A model generated the notes under the pieces. It made no database searches and was not told where the DNA came from. It saw nothing but the letters and a program-made list of their open reading frames with translations. From a virus, in IMG/VR virus record IMGVR_UViG_3300006853_000030, positions 1-39,397 of that record: a stretch of DNA of 39,397 nucleotides, one strand, 5' to 3'. Numbering within the stretch: the stretch's first letter is position 1; each line of letters opens with the position of its first letter. The translations under genes and the position numbers were made by a program. Of the stretch, positions 20,255 to 28,925 are shown piece by piece.

Positions 20255-21028
20255 TCAGGCGACCGGACGCCAGAGGCCGGGGGCGGTGGCGCCGTGGTCT
20301 TCGTTCATGAACGAGAACCACGGCTGGTAGGCGAGGAGGTTCCCGGCGCCGGAGGTGACGCGGCCGAAGACGTCGACGAAGTAGAAGTCGACGCCGGCGA
20401 GGGGCGAGCCGAGAGGGATTTGGTGGAGCCAGTCGCAGACCTCGGTGGAGCCCCCGCCACCGGAGAGGGTGGGGCTCGTTGTCTCCGCGATCCAGCCGGC
20501 AGCAAGCCAAGAGTTCGACGTGATGTTGAGCTCGCCCGCGGTGCCCGCGTCGAATTGGTAGCCCATGAGCATCCGCAGGGCCGCTTGCGACACGATGGGC
20601 GGAAGGACGATACGGCCTATCAGGACCCAGCCCGCGCCGGGCCCGATCGTCAGGAATGGTGCTACGCCGTTGCCGTAGAAGCCGGTTGGGACCATGAATT
20701 GTGGGGTGTCGAGGCCGCGCTCATCGACGTGGAACGCGGGGAACGTGCCGCCTCCGCCCTGGATGGTGACGCCGTGATGTCCGCCGGGGAGCTCGCCCAC
20801 CTCCACCGCGGCGACGCCGTCGTCGTAGGCGCGGAGGGCGTAGGTGTCGTCGTCGGTCTTGCCGAGCTCGAGCGCTGGGTCACCGGCCGCGGTGCGGACG
20901 TGGGTGGCGCCATCGCGGATGGTGGCACCGTCGAGCCCGTTGCCAGCTTGGAGGGCAGCGACGGCCTTCTCGAGGTCCCGAATCCGCTTCTGCCATTGGG
21001 CATTGGGGGACACGACGGGCTCGCTCAT
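20255..21028 (-). CDS. Tail tip/receptor-binding-like protein
   Basis: 257 residues. An N-terminal coiled coil (KRIRDLEKAVAALQAGNG) suggests a trimer, followed by a Gly/Asp-rich beta segment (~30-110) and a C-terminal domain (~115-257) rich in Gly, Phe and Trp (FSFMNEDHGA). Trimeric coiled-coil starts followed by a beta head are typical of host-recognition proteins of siphoviruses. It follows the Gp37-like tail protein, overlapping it by 4 nt, and is the last structural gene before lysis. Receptor unknown. Confidence 0.65.
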   Translation of the reverse strand: MSEPVVSPNAQWQKRIRDLEKAVAALQAGNGLDGATIRDGATHVRTAAGDPALELGKTDDDTYALRAYDDGVAAVEVGELPGGHHGVTIQGGGGTFPAFHVDERGLDTPQFMVPTGFYGNGVAPFLTIGPGAGWVLIGRIVLPPIVSQAALRMLMGYQFDAGTAGELNITSNSWLAAGWIAETTSPTLSGGGGSTEVCDWLHQIPLGSPLAGVDFYFVDVFGRVTSGAGNLLAYQPWFSFMNEDHGATAPGLWRPVA

Positions 21029-22194
21029 GGGGCGACGATCTCCGGGTAGTGGTCAAGGCTGGCGCATCCGAGCTTGAGGGCGAAGTTGGAGTCGACGTCG
21101 ATGGTGCCGTCGATCGTGATGACGCGGAGGTAGTCGTCGACGTCGATGGCGCCGTCGTGGGCTTCGAGGTAGACGACGTCGCCCTCGCGGAGCGTGGCGA
21201 CAAGTTCTAGCTGGGCGTCGATGACGTCGAGCGTCGCGGTAAAGAGCGGCCGACCGGCTCGGCCGATCATGCCGGCGCCGAGGGAGACGAGCTCCTCGAC
21301 GGTCTTGGCGTCGCGCGCGGTGACGCGTCGCTCGAGACGGGGGAACACCCCGACCGGGGCGATCGACGCGGCGGCGGTGACCTCGGTGGTGAGCGCGTCG
21401 GCGCCGGCGCCCTGGCCTTGGAGGAGGAGGACGTTGGCGGAGACGCCGTCGAGGGCATGCTCGAGGACGGCGACGTCGACCTTTTCGTGAAGGGTGATGT
21501 CGGTGATGGTGCCGCGCGTGTTCTCGAGCGTGAGGACCGGGACGACAGTGCTTCGCCCGGAGACGTCGGTCGAGAAGTGCCAGTCGACGCCGAAGTCGAA
21601 GCCGGGTTCCTCGGCGGCGAGTTCCTCGAGGAGGTCGCCGATGTTCTTGCGTTCGGAGACGTAGAACGTGCGCGACGTGGTCGCGCCGCAGAGACCTCCG
21701 GGGCCGGTGCCGCGGTTCTCGATGGTGAGCGGGGTGGTGCCGGCGAAGCTGGCGGCGTGGGCGAAGAGGTCCGCGACGATGTGGAAGTAGTCCACATCGG
21801 TCCAGGTGATGACGTCGTCGGCGGCGCCGGTGGCGTGGGTCATGCCGTCGCGGCCGAGGAGGTGCCGGCCGTAGTCCGTGGCTGGGCCGCGCCAACAAGA
21901 GAGGATGCCTTGGCCGCCGAGGTCGAGGTTGCTCTCGACTCCGTCGACCTTGCCGGAGCGGGGCCAGATGGGCCCGGCGAAGAGGACGAGGCCGCCGAGC
22001 TCCACGGCGACACCCACGCGCCCAGGCTCGAGGGTTGACCCGGTGGCCTTCTCGTTGCGGGCGTCGATGCTCGCGGTCCAGCCGCCCGGGCGGTCGAGGA
22101 CGCGGGTCCAGTGGAGTGTGTCGAAGGGGACCTCGTCGACCGTGCGGAGCGTGACGAGGTCGAAGACGTGGTAACGGAAGCGGGCGTCGCTCAC
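21025..22194 (-). CDS. Minor tail protein, Gp37-like hub
   Basis: 389 residues from a GTG that overlaps the stop of the upstream gene. The opening ARFRYHVFDLVTLRTVDEVPFDTLHWTRVLDRPGGWTASI followed by a beta-rich body looks like the siphovirus Gp37-like (ReqiPepy6) hub/baseplate family. Later segments (SERKNIGDLLEELA; GDVVYLEAHDGAIDVDDYLRV) fit the same protein. It would sit at the tail tip next to Dit and hold receptor-binding proteins. An ATG further upstream gives an Arg/Pro-rich lead overlapping the neighbour, so it was rejected. Confidence 0.72.
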   Translation of the reverse strand: MSDARFRYHVFDLVTLRTVDEVPFDTLHWTRVLDRPGGWTASIDARNEKATGSTLEPGRVGVAVELGGLVLFAGPIWPRSGKVDGVESNLDLGGQGILSCWRGPATDYGRHLLGRDGMTHATGAADDVITWTDVDYFHIVADLFAHAASFAGTTPLTIENRGTGPGGLCGATTSRTFYVSERKNIGDLLEELAAEEPGFDFGVDWHFSTDVSGRSTVVPVLTLENTRGTITDITLHEKVDVAVLEHALDGVSANVLLLQGQGAGADALTTEVTAAASIAPVGVFPRLERRVTARDAKTVEELVSLGAGMIGRAGRPLFTATLDVIDAQLELVATLREGDVVYLEAHDGAIDVDDYLRVITIDGTIDVDSNFALKLGCASLDHYPEIVAP

Positions 22195-23363
22195 TATGCC
22201 GGCGCGGCGTTGGGGCCGACGTCCTCGATGATGAGAAGGCTGGGTTGGCGCAGGTCGCCGCCTGACCCCGAGAGGGTCCATTGGACGGTGGCGCCGGGGG
22301 TGTAGCCGGTGTCGACGGCTTCGGCGTACGGCGCGCAGTCGCCACCGAAGCCAGCGTCGGCGGCGCCCATGGGTGACGACGTGCGGACGCTTCCGCCAAG
22401 GCCGTTACCGCGACGAATCCGGGTACGTGCGTAGAAGCCACCACTTCCGAAGGTGTTGACGTAGCCCGCAACACGGATTTTCCGGTTGGCGGGGATGGGC
22501 ACGCCGGTGGACACCACGGCGGAGGTCTCGGCCCCCCCGGTGCCGAGAGCGATGTTGGCGGTGCCCGATGGGTCGCCGCCGACGGTGAGCACCCCCCACG
22601 ACAGGTTCCACGGCGGGTTCCACGTCGAGGTGACGGTGGAGTAGACGAGGAGCTTGAAGGTGTCGGTCTCCCAGATGGTCAGGCCGTTGAAGACCTGGGT
22701 GGGACGCGTCGACGACGTGCAGAGGATGACGTTGCCGAAGGGCTCCCAGGTGCCGTTGGCCGCGTTGCGGCGGAGGGTCTTGCCGGTGTCGGTCTCGGCG
22801 ATGACCTCGAACGGCCGTGGAGTCGCGGGCCGGGTGCCAGAGGTGACGACGTGCAGCGCGCCAGCAGAGGAGGCGTACACGCGGCGGTCGACGATGTTGG
22901 CGTTGGTGATGGAGGTGACGCCAGCGCCGACGGTGACGCGCGCCAAGACGAGGGAGTTGGCAGGTACGGCGGGCTCGGCGGGTGACGCGGCAGCGGTGCC
23001 CTTGACGACAACGAGCGCGCCGTCGTCGTTGACGCCGGAGGCTTCGGAGTCTCGGAACCGTTGGACGATCAGGTCGTAGCGCGGGTTCGACGGGTCGGAG
23101 GCGTCGAGGGGGAGGTTGGTGGTGGCGTCGTGGTGTTGGAAGTAGTAGCCCTGGGCCGGTGCGGACTCCGTCCCGGCGACGGCGACGGACCCGGCGGCGA
23201 CGTCGACGCTTCTGTTGGCGCCCGCTCCGCGCTGGGTGACGACGAGGTCGCCGACGAAAAAGACGCCGTGGCTCGGCGTCTGGGCGCGGATCAGCTGGCG
23301 GTCTTCGATGGCGTTGTAGACGGCGCCGGCGTTCTCGAGATAGAGCGGCGAGCGAGCGGTCAT
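22194..23363 (-). CDS. Minor tail/tail fibre protein
   Basis: 389 residues. The N-terminal ~165 residues (SPLYLENAGAVYNAIEDRQL, RYDLIVQRF, NANIVDRRVYAS) resemble N-terminal tail-fibre or baseplate-attachment domains seen in actinophage minor tail proteins. The middle contains two WETDT/AETDTGK-type segments (~187-245) like short fibre repeats, and the C-terminal ~110 residues form a beta-rich, Gly-rich domain. It lies between Dit and the Gp37-like protein, as expected for a tail-tip component. Confidence 0.68.
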   Translation of the reverse strand: MTARSPLYLENAGAVYNAIEDRQLIRAQTPSHGVFFVGDLVVTQRGAGANRSVDVAAGSVAVAGTESAPAQGYYFQHHDATTNLPLDASDPSNPRYDLIVQRFRDSEASGVNDDGALVVVKGTAAASPAEPAVPANSLVLARVTVGAGVTSITNANIVDRRVYASSAGALHVVTSGTRPATPRPFEVIAETDTGKTLRRNAANGTWEPFGNVILCTSSTRPTQVFNGLTIWETDTFKLLVYSTVTSTWNPPWNLSWGVLTVGGDPSGTANIALGTGGAETSAVVSTGVPIPANRKIRVAGYVNTFGSGGFYARTRIRRGNGLGGSVRTSSPMGAADAGFGGDCAPYAEAVDTGYTPGATVQWTLSGSGGDLRQPSLLIIEDVGPNAAPA

Positions 23364-23375
23364 CGGTGGCCCTTC

Positions 23376-24245
23376 CTAGACCATGAGGGCATGATGCCAG
23401 CGGATTTCGGCGGAGGCGCCGCCGGTGGCGACGTTGAGGCGGATGGTGTTGACGCCGGGGTCGAGGTGCCACCACTCACTGACGGGGCGGAGGACATCGC
23501 CGGAGCGCGACGCGGTGCCGTTGAGCTTGACGGTGCGGCGGGCGAAGTCGAAGACGAGGGTCTCGCCGGGAGCGAGCGCCGTGAGGACGGTGATGGTCTG
23601 CTCGCGTTCGACGTGCTCGAGCGAGATCGACGAGGCGCCAGCGGCGCCAGCGGTGACGGTGATGACCTCTGGGTAGGCCCAGAAGTTCCCCGCGTTGGTG
23701 ATGAGGCCGCCACCGCCGGTGACGGTGCCGTAGCCGTGGGGGTAGCCATGCGGGTAGGAGAGTCCGCCGGTGAGCGCGACGGGGTTGACGGTGGCGACCT
23801 GCTCCTCGAGGAGGTAGATGCGGGGGTCCACCGCAGCGAATTCGATATCCGCTCGAGGTGAGCTCGAGCGGAGGCGCGCGATGTCGGTCTCGCATCGCGA
23901 CGGGACCCCGCGGACGAGGTAGTCGACGCCGGCGAGACGGAAGGTGAGGTCGATGGTCGCTGACTCTTCGATCGGGGCGAAGGCCGCGGCGAGGTCCGCG
24001 GCGAGCTCGAGGGCCTCGGCTTCGGTGTCGGCGAGGAGTTCCAAGGTCCAGCGAAAGAGCCGCTCGTCGGCGTATTGCGGGCCGGGGTAGGTGCCGTGGT
24101 CTTGGGGGCGGGACTGGCGGCGGTCGCGGAGGCGGGGGACCCCGAAGCCCTTGAGACCCTCGGGGTCGAAGCCGTAGCGCGTACCCGCGCCGAAGCGGAA
24201 CGCGCGGTCGGGGAGCTCGGCTTGGTAGTTGGCGTCGAGGCTCAT
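23376..24245 (-). CDS. Distal tail protein (Dit-like)
   Basis: 289 residues directly after the tape measure gene (4-nt overlap), the usual Dit position. The N-terminal ~150 residues contain the split-barrel type pattern (YGFDPEGLKGFG, ATIDLTFRLAGVDYLVRGVPSRCETD), and the C-terminal ~135 residues form a galectin-like beta domain (TLVFDFARRTVKLNG, LDPGVNTIRLNV). Dit hexamers close the tube end and attach the receptor-binding hub. Length is typical. Assignment rests on fold-like motifs and order. Confidence 0.78.
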   Translation of the reverse strand: MSLDANYQAELPDRAFRFGAGTRYGFDPEGLKGFGVPRLRDRRQSRPQDHGTYPGPQYADERLFRWTLELLADTEAEALELAADLAAAFAPIEESATIDLTFRLAGVDYLVRGVPSRCETDIARLRSSSPRADIEFAAVDPRIYLLEEQVATVNPVALTGGLSYPHGYPHGYGTVTGGGGLITNAGNFWAYPEVITVTAGAAGASSISLEHVEREQTITVLTALAPGETLVFDFARRTVKLNGTASRSGDVLRPVSEWWHLDPGVNTIRLNVATGGASAEIRWHHALMV

Positions 24246-26380
24246 GCCGTGCCCTGGGTGAAGTCGGCCCAGGAGAGCTCGGCTTGCACGTCGCGGGGGT
24301 CGTAGCCGTGGAAGTTGTAGACGCGGTTGTCGACGTTGCCCTCGTCGCCGGCGTTCGCCGCGCGGTCTCGGGGGATGACGCGCTCGCCAGCGAGGCCGTA
24401 CATGAGGACCTCTTCGCCGGCGCGGCCGGGGATGAGGCCGCCGGTGTGGAGGTGCGGAATGTCGGGAGCGTCGATGTCGATACTGCCGAAGGGCCCGAGC
24501 GAGATATGGATGTCGAGCGCGTCGTTGATGGGGTCGATGATCCGCCGGTTGACGAAGCTCTTGATGGCGTTGACGACGGACCCGGCGATGTCGGCGACGA
24601 AGCCCACCGCTCCCGATACCCCTTCGCTGATGCCGTCAATGATGGCTCTTCCCGCGCCGAGGGCCGCGTCCTTGATTGATCCGACCAGGCCGAGGATGCG
24701 ATCCGGGATGCCGCGCACGAAGTCGATGACGCCGTCGACGCCGGAGGACACGGTCGACTTGATGGTCTCCCAGATGCCGCCGAGCGCGTCGGAGATATGG
24801 CCCCAGGCGAAATCCCAGAGGAGGCCGAGAGCGTCGAGCGCGGCGTTGAGGATGCCCTTGACCGTGTTGATGGCGAGATCGACGATGCCGACGATGACGT
24901 CCCAGGCGCCGGAGAGAATCGTCTTGATGGCCTCCCACGCGGCGGACCAGTCGCCGGAGAAGATGGCGGTGAAGAAATCGAAGATGCCACCGATGACGAC
25001 GAGTGCCCCTTCGATCACGGCAACGATTCCATCCCAGACGCCGCGGAGGAATTCGAGGATCGTGGCGCCGAAGTTGTCCCAGAGGAACAGGATGACCGTG
25101 ATGGCACCCTCGACGATCTCGGAGATTCGGTCCATGGCGACGGTGAGGTAGCGGGCGACGCTCTCGAAGACCGGGCCGACGTGCTCTTCGATCCAGGCCC
25201 AGACCTCCTTGGCGGTGGCTTGCACCTCGGCCCAGATTTCGCGCCAGTGGTCCTTGACCCAGATGACGCCGGCGATGATGCCGCGGATGGCGTCGACGAC
25301 GAAGGCAGCGTGTTCCTCGAGCCAGGCCCAGACCTCTTGCGCGATCCGCTTGATTTCGGGGAAGACCTCGTCCCAATTCCGGTAGAGGAGATACGCGGCG
25401 GCGGCGATGGCGGCGAGGACGAGGACGATGGGGTTGGCGATGAGGAAGCCCAGCGCGGTCGACACGGCACCGATGATGTAGATGAGTGGGCCCAGCGCGG
25501 CAGCGACGAGCCCGAGGATGATGATGACGTTTTGCATCGTGGGGGAGAGCTTGTCGAAGCCGTCGAAGAGCTTGCCGACGAAGCCGAGAATCTTGGCGCC
25601 GATGGGCAGGAGCTTCGTGCCGAGGTTCGCGGCGAGGTCCTTGGCCTGGGCGGTGAGGGTCTTGGTCCTGTTCGCGGCGCCGTCGGCGGTGCGCGAGTAG
25701 TCGCCCTGTTGCAAGGTGGAGTCCTCGAGGATGAGGGCGTAGGCGGCCTGGGCCTTGGCGGCGCCGGTGAGCTCTTCCTTTTCGTTGACGAGGCCGAGCT
25801 CGAGGGCCTTGGCCTTGATGCGCGCCTCGTTGAGGTTGACACCGAAGCGGCGGAGGGGCTCGGTCTCGCCGACGAGGCCGGAGCGGATGGCCTCAAGGGC
25901 GTCGGCGGTGGGGACGTTGTTGAATGACCCCATATCCGCGGCCAGTTGCAGCATGGTCGTCGACATTTCGGCGGCCTGGGGCGTCGCTATGTTGAGCGCG
26001 CGGAAGAGGTTGCCGAACGTGCCGGCGCTCTCTAGGGCCTCTTGGCGAGAGAGGCCCATGGTCTTCGCCGCTTTCTTGGCGACGGCGTCGACCTGGCCGA
26101 AGAAATCCTCGAAGACCACTTGGGCCTTCGAGGTGCTCTCGTTCAGGTCGCTGGCGAGCTTGAAGGTGGCGACGCCTAGGGCCGCGATGGGCAGCGTGAC
26201 GAAAGTCGTCATGCGCGAGCCGAAGCCTCGGAGCTTTTCGCCGAAGGCGTCGAAGCGTTGACCGATCCGGTCAAGCAACGGTGTCGTCGCGGCCTCGACC
26301 TGGGCCGCGGCCTTCTGCGCGAAGGCTGGGTCGAGCCGGGGGACGAGGTCGACGTAGGCCTGGCCGGCCTCGAGCGCCAT
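24242..26380 (-). CDS. Tape measure protein
   Basis: 712 residues. It has a helical N-terminus, an Ala/Ser-rich phage minor tail region (LSRQEALESAGTFGNLFRAL), a strongly hydrophobic stretch (~282-333) that may enter the host membrane, and Trp-rich helical repeats (~335-420, VWAWLEEH and VWAWIEEH). A C-terminal domain ends near LHTGGLIPG. At ~1.5 angstrom per residue the tail would be about 105 nm, a medium-short siphovirus tail. It is preceded by the tail chaperones and followed by Dit, as in most siphoviruses. Confidence 0.92.
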   Translation of the reverse strand: MALEAGQAYVDLVPRLDPAFAQKAAAQVEAATTPLLDRIGQRFDAFGEKLRGFGSRMTTFVTLPIAALGVATFKLASDLNESTSKAQVVFEDFFGQVDAVAKKAAKTMGLSRQEALESAGTFGNLFRALNIATPQAAEMSTTMLQLAADMGSFNNVPTADALEAIRSGLVGETEPLRRFGVNLNEARIKAKALELGLVNEKEELTGAAKAQAAYALILEDSTLQQGDYSRTADGAANRTKTLTAQAKDLAANLGTKLLPIGAKILGFVGKLFDGFDKLSPTMQNVIIILGLVAAALGPLIYIIGAVSTALGFLIANPIVLVLAAIAAAAYLLYRNWDEVFPEIKRIAQEVWAWLEEHAAFVVDAIRGIIAGVIWVKDHWREIWAEVQATAKEVWAWIEEHVGPVFESVARYLTVAMDRISEIVEGAITVILFLWDNFGATILEFLRGVWDGIVAVIEGALVVIGGIFDFFTAIFSGDWSAAWEAIKTILSGAWDVIVGIVDLAINTVKGILNAALDALGLLWDFAWGHISDALGGIWETIKSTVSSGVDGVIDFVRGIPDRILGLVGSIKDAALGAGRAIIDGISEGVSGAVGFVADIAGSVVNAIKSFVNRRIIDPINDALDIHISLGPFGSIDIDAPDIPHLHTGGLIPGRAGEEVLMYGLAGERVIPRDRAANAGDEGNVDNRVYNFHGYDPRDVQAELSWADFTQGTA

Positions 26381-26385
26381 GGGCG

Positions 26386-27161
26386 TTAGGCCTCCGCGTT
26401 GCCGTTGCCGTCGGTCGGGGTGTACCGGACCCTACCGCCGAAGAAGGCGGCGAGCTCGTCTTTCGTCGCCATCCGCCGCGCCGGTGCGGGCGTCGACGCG
26501 TCCGAGCGTGAGGGCTGACCGGGTGCGCCTGGGCGGGGAACCGGCGTTGGGTCGGGGATGCGGGTACCGCGCTTGGTGTTCGCGCGGAGGAAGTTGACGA
26601 CTTGGATCGTCAGGAGGTCGACCGCCTGGGCGATGAGCTCCACCTCCGTCGTCCAGTAGAAGGCGTCACCGGCGAGAACGCGGGCGAGCGCGGAGTCGCG
26701 GGGGAGGCCGTTGACGAGAGCGTTGAGCCGGCGGAGGCCGGTGGCTACGGGGTCGTCGCCGGAGACGATTGCTCGTCGGAGGTCGGCGCCGTAGAAGCGG
26801 AGGAGGTCGGCCTCAACGGCGTCGAAGTGGCGGTCGACGACGGCGGCGAGGCTGGTGATTCCGGGACCGCTACCCCGTAGACGTCGAGCGTCTGGTCGAG
26901 AATCTCCATGAGGTCATCGACCGTGAGGCCGTGCTTGGCCTTGAGCTCTTCGTAGGTGTCCTCGCCGCCGAGCATGACGGCGAACACGTTGGACATTTGG
27001 CCGAGGTCTCCGGCTTGGGCGCCGATGACGTGCTCGAGCACCGCGATGGGGAGCTCAGCTGGGAGCGGGTAGACGTCACTGCCGACGACGAGCTCGTTGT
27101 CGTCGCCGCCGCGCTCGGCGCGTCGCTTCTGTCGGGCTTCGTTGAGGTCGATTCGCCCCAT
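26386..27161 (-). CDS. Tail assembly chaperone GT, made by -1 frameshift
   Basis: The upstream frame (27161-26745) is open to its own stop, and a second frame continues one base back to 26386 from a TGA at about 26908. Shifting -1 in that overlap yields one ~258-residue product joining the G-like part to a T-like part (TSLAAVVDRHFDAVEADLLRFYGADL...). Lambda-like gpG/gpGT pairs are made this way, and the place directly before the tape measure gene is diagnostic. The T part has no good independent start codon or ribosome-binding site. Confidence 0.8.
26745..27161 (-). CDS. Tail assembly chaperone G
   Basis: 138 residues (MGRIDLNEARQKRR), helical at first, ending in a Ser/Pro/Thr-rich tail that is a shadow of the T frame. 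It follows the tail tube gene by 4 bp. Together with the frameshifted GT form it would coat the tape measure protein and direct tube assembly, as lambda gpG and gpGT do; neither is expected in the finished virion. Confidence 0.8.
   Translation of the reverse strand: MGRIDLNEARQKRRAERGGDDNELVVGSDVYPLPAELPIAVLEHVIGAQAGDLGQMSNVFAVMLGGEDTYEELKAKHGLTVDDLMEILDQTLDVYGVAVPESPASPPSSTATSTPLRPTSSASTAPTSDEQSSPATTP
26859..26865 (-). promoter_or_regulatory. Candidate -1 slippery site
   Basis: In the G frame the codons are GTC CCG GAA, so CCCGGAA can slip from C-CCG-GAA to CCC-GGA: the Pro codon re-pairs at two positions and the Glu codon by wobble. It is the best match I see between the T-frame stop (~26908) and the end of the G frame, but not a canonical heptamer; nearby GGGG at 26872-26876 is a weaker alternative. 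Confidence 0.45.
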
Positions 27162-27165
27162 GCGA

Positions 27166-27732
27166 CTACGTGGCCTCGACGAAGCTGGGGTCGTTGGTCA
27201 GGAGGAACCACGGCGCGGCGATGGCGTCGTCGCCCAGGATGCCGAAGGTGATGGGCAGGTCCGCGGCGTTGGCCCTCGCGAGCTTCGTCTCGACGTTCTC
27301 CGTCACCATGCCCTTTTCCATGATGATCCGGTAGACCTTCGAGCCGTCCAGCCACTCGACGGAGAGGGCACGCTCGTCGATGACCTCCGGCGACGGGGGC
27401 GTGTAGCGGAAGAGGCCCGGGTCGTCCTCGGTGACTTCGCCCCCACCGAAGGCGAATTCGACTTGGTGGCCGGCGAACTGCCGGAGCGCGAAGGCCATGG
27501 TGAAGTCGCGCTCCGTGACCACGCGGCGAGCCGGGTAGAACAACTGCCAGACCGGGATGGCCTCGAGGGTCTTGGAGTCGGTGAAGGTGACGCCGTCCTC
27601 GGAGGTGTAGCCGAGGTCGACCCAACCGGCACCGAATGGGTCGCTGGCGTCGGCGGGCGCGGCGGTGCCGACGGGAGCGACGCGCACGGTGCCGTTCGCT
27701 CCGACGACGATTTGGTCGGTGTCCTTTGCCAC
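27166..27732 (-). CDS. Major tail tube protein
   Basis: 188 residues. The sequence (IVVGANGTVRVAPVGT...WVDLGYTSEDGVTF...SKTLEAIPVWQL) fits the beta-sandwich tail tube proteins of siphoviruses, which start with a hydrophobic strand and then the WxxLGYxSEDG segment. It sits between the tail terminator and the chaperones. Hexameric rings would stack to form the tube. Ribosome-binding site GGAGG lies upstream. Confidence 0.85.
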   Translation of the reverse strand: MAKDTDQIVVGANGTVRVAPVGTAAPADASDPFGAGWVDLGYTSEDGVTFTDSKTLEAIPVWQLFYPARRVVTERDFTMAFALRQFAGHQVEFAFGGGEVTEDDPGLFRYTPPSPEVIDERALSVEWLDGSKVYRIIMEKGMVTENVETKLARANAADLPITFGILGDDAIAAPWFLLTNDPSFVEAT

Positions 27733-27773
27733 GGTGGGCCTCCGGGTGTCGGTGTGCTCGCGGGAGCGTAGCG

Positions 27774-28196
27774 CTACGGGTGGACGAAGAGCGCGATGAC
27801 GAAGAGATACCGGGGCTCGTCGGTCTCCGGGTCAGGTGCCCAATAGGGCGTGACCTCGAGCTCGACGCCGGTGACGACTCCGTAGTCGAAGACGGCGACG
27901 TCGGGGAGACGGAAGAGTGCTTGGACGACGAGGGCCGTGAGGTCGAAGGCGGCCGTCTTGGTGGGCGCCCAGATGGATGCTTGGAGACGGGCCCGCTCGA
28001 CGTGGGCGGTCTCGGGCGCAGCGCTTGTTGAGCCCGGGAGCCGGTCGAGCTTCACCCATGCACCGACGCGGTCTCCGGGGAGTTCCGTGGAGACTCGGTC
28101 CTCGAGGTCGTCAGGTGCGGCGAGGACCGCCGCGTCGGCCTTGAGGTGGGCGATCGCGATGGCCTCGACGTCGACGGGGGCGCGGACTTCGGGCAC
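27774..28196 (-). CDS. Tail terminator/completion protein
   Basis: 140 residues from the GTG at 28196, close to the preceding stop. The sequence has an N-terminal helix (EAIAIAHLKADAAVLA) followed by DRVGAWVKLDRLPGS, beta strands and RYLFVIALFVHP at the end, the layout of lambda gpU/HK97-type tail terminators. These cap the tube and join it to the head. Its place between the gp10-like neck protein and the tube gene supports this. A start with weak ribosome-binding site leaves exact N-terminus uncertain. Confidence 0.75.
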   Translation of the reverse strand: MPEVRAPVDVEAIAIAHLKADAAVLAAPDDLEDRVSTELPGDRVGAWVKLDRLPGSTSAAPETAHVERARLQASIWAPTKTAAFDLTALVVQALFRLPDVAVFDYGVVTGVELEVTPYWAPDPETDEPRYLFVIALFVHP

Positions 28197-28200
28197 GCGG

Positions 28201-28551
28201 CTAACGGTACTCAGGGCGCGCGCGGCCGCCGGTGATTGTGGCGCCGGGCAAGACCTGGGCGAGCGCGGGTCGCAGAAACGGGTGGGGGTGCATGTTCCTG
28301 GTGCCGAATTCGTGCCAGGCGGCCTTGAAGTCACCCGCGGACACGCGGCCGACGAGGCGGCCCATGGCCCCCTCGCGGCCGACCTCGTAGTCGATGCTCT
28401 CGATGACGAAGCCGAGGAGACGAGGGGCCAACCGGCGCGCCGCGTCCGACACCTCGAGGGTGAGTCGCTCCATGAGCTCGCGCAGCCAGACAGACGCCAT
28501 GACCTGGGCCTCAAGCGTGGGGTCCATGCGGAAGGTGACCTTGGCAGCCAT
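28201..28551 (-). CDS. HK97 gp10-like neck/tail completion protein
   Basis: 116 residues ending in the family signature WHEFGTRNMHPHPFLRPAL (about 79-97), preceded by a helix rich in Arg and a basic beta segment. HK97 gp10-like proteins complete the joint between head connector and tail. It lies between the head-closure and tail terminator genes, in the conserved order. Confidence 0.85.
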   Translation of the reverse strand: MAAKVTFRMDPTLEAQVMASVWLRELMERLTLEVSDAARRLAPRLLGFVIESIDYEVGREGAMGRLVGRVSAGDFKAAWHEFGTRNMHPHPFLRPALAQVLPGATITGGRARPEYR

Positions 28552-28556
28552 GACGT

Positions 28557-28919
28557 CTACCCGGTGACGCGGTAGGCGAAGGTCTCGAAGTGGTGGAGGC
28601 CGACGCCGTCGAAGAGGGGGAGCGGGTCACCCTCGAGCTCGAGGAGCCAGTCGACGTCCAGCCACTCGAGAGCGTCGGAGCCGGTGAGGACGAGCGGCGT
28701 ACCGTCGGCGTTGAAGGGGCCGAGGAAGACGAGGAGCGCTTGGCGTTGGCGGTCCTGGTCGTCGAGGTTCTCCGACGCGTCGGGGACTTCGATGCGGGCC
28801 GGGATGGGGTCGTCGACTTCGCCGGCGATCATGGGCCGGTTGCCGTAGCGGTCCTCGGTCGTGGCTGGGGCGCGGTGGTGGACCTTGACTCGGTGGATGA
28901 GGAGCGACTCGAAAGACAC
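28557..28919 (-). CDS. Head closure (stopper) protein
   Basis: 120 residues. It opens SLLIHRVKVHHRAPATTEDRYGNRP, like SPP1 gp16/HK97-type stoppers that begin with an LIHxV strand, followed by a beta-barrel-like body (ALLVFLGPFNADG, LTGSDALEWLDVDW). It follows the adaptor gene by 6 bp, as in other siphoviruses. It would plug the portal after packaging and connect to the tail. Confidence 0.75.
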   Translation of the reverse strand: MSFESLLIHRVKVHHRAPATTEDRYGNRPMIAGEVDDPIPARIEVPDASENLDDQDRQRQALLVFLGPFNADGTPLVLTGSDALEWLDVDWLLELEGDPLPLFDGVGLHHFETFAYRVTG

Positions 28920-28925
28920 GCGGCC

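Noticed and set aside
26386-26643. Independent 85-codon gene starting at GTG 26643
   Set aside because: The same frame is open upstream to about 26908 and encodes the T part of the chaperone, so it is better explained as the frameshift product.
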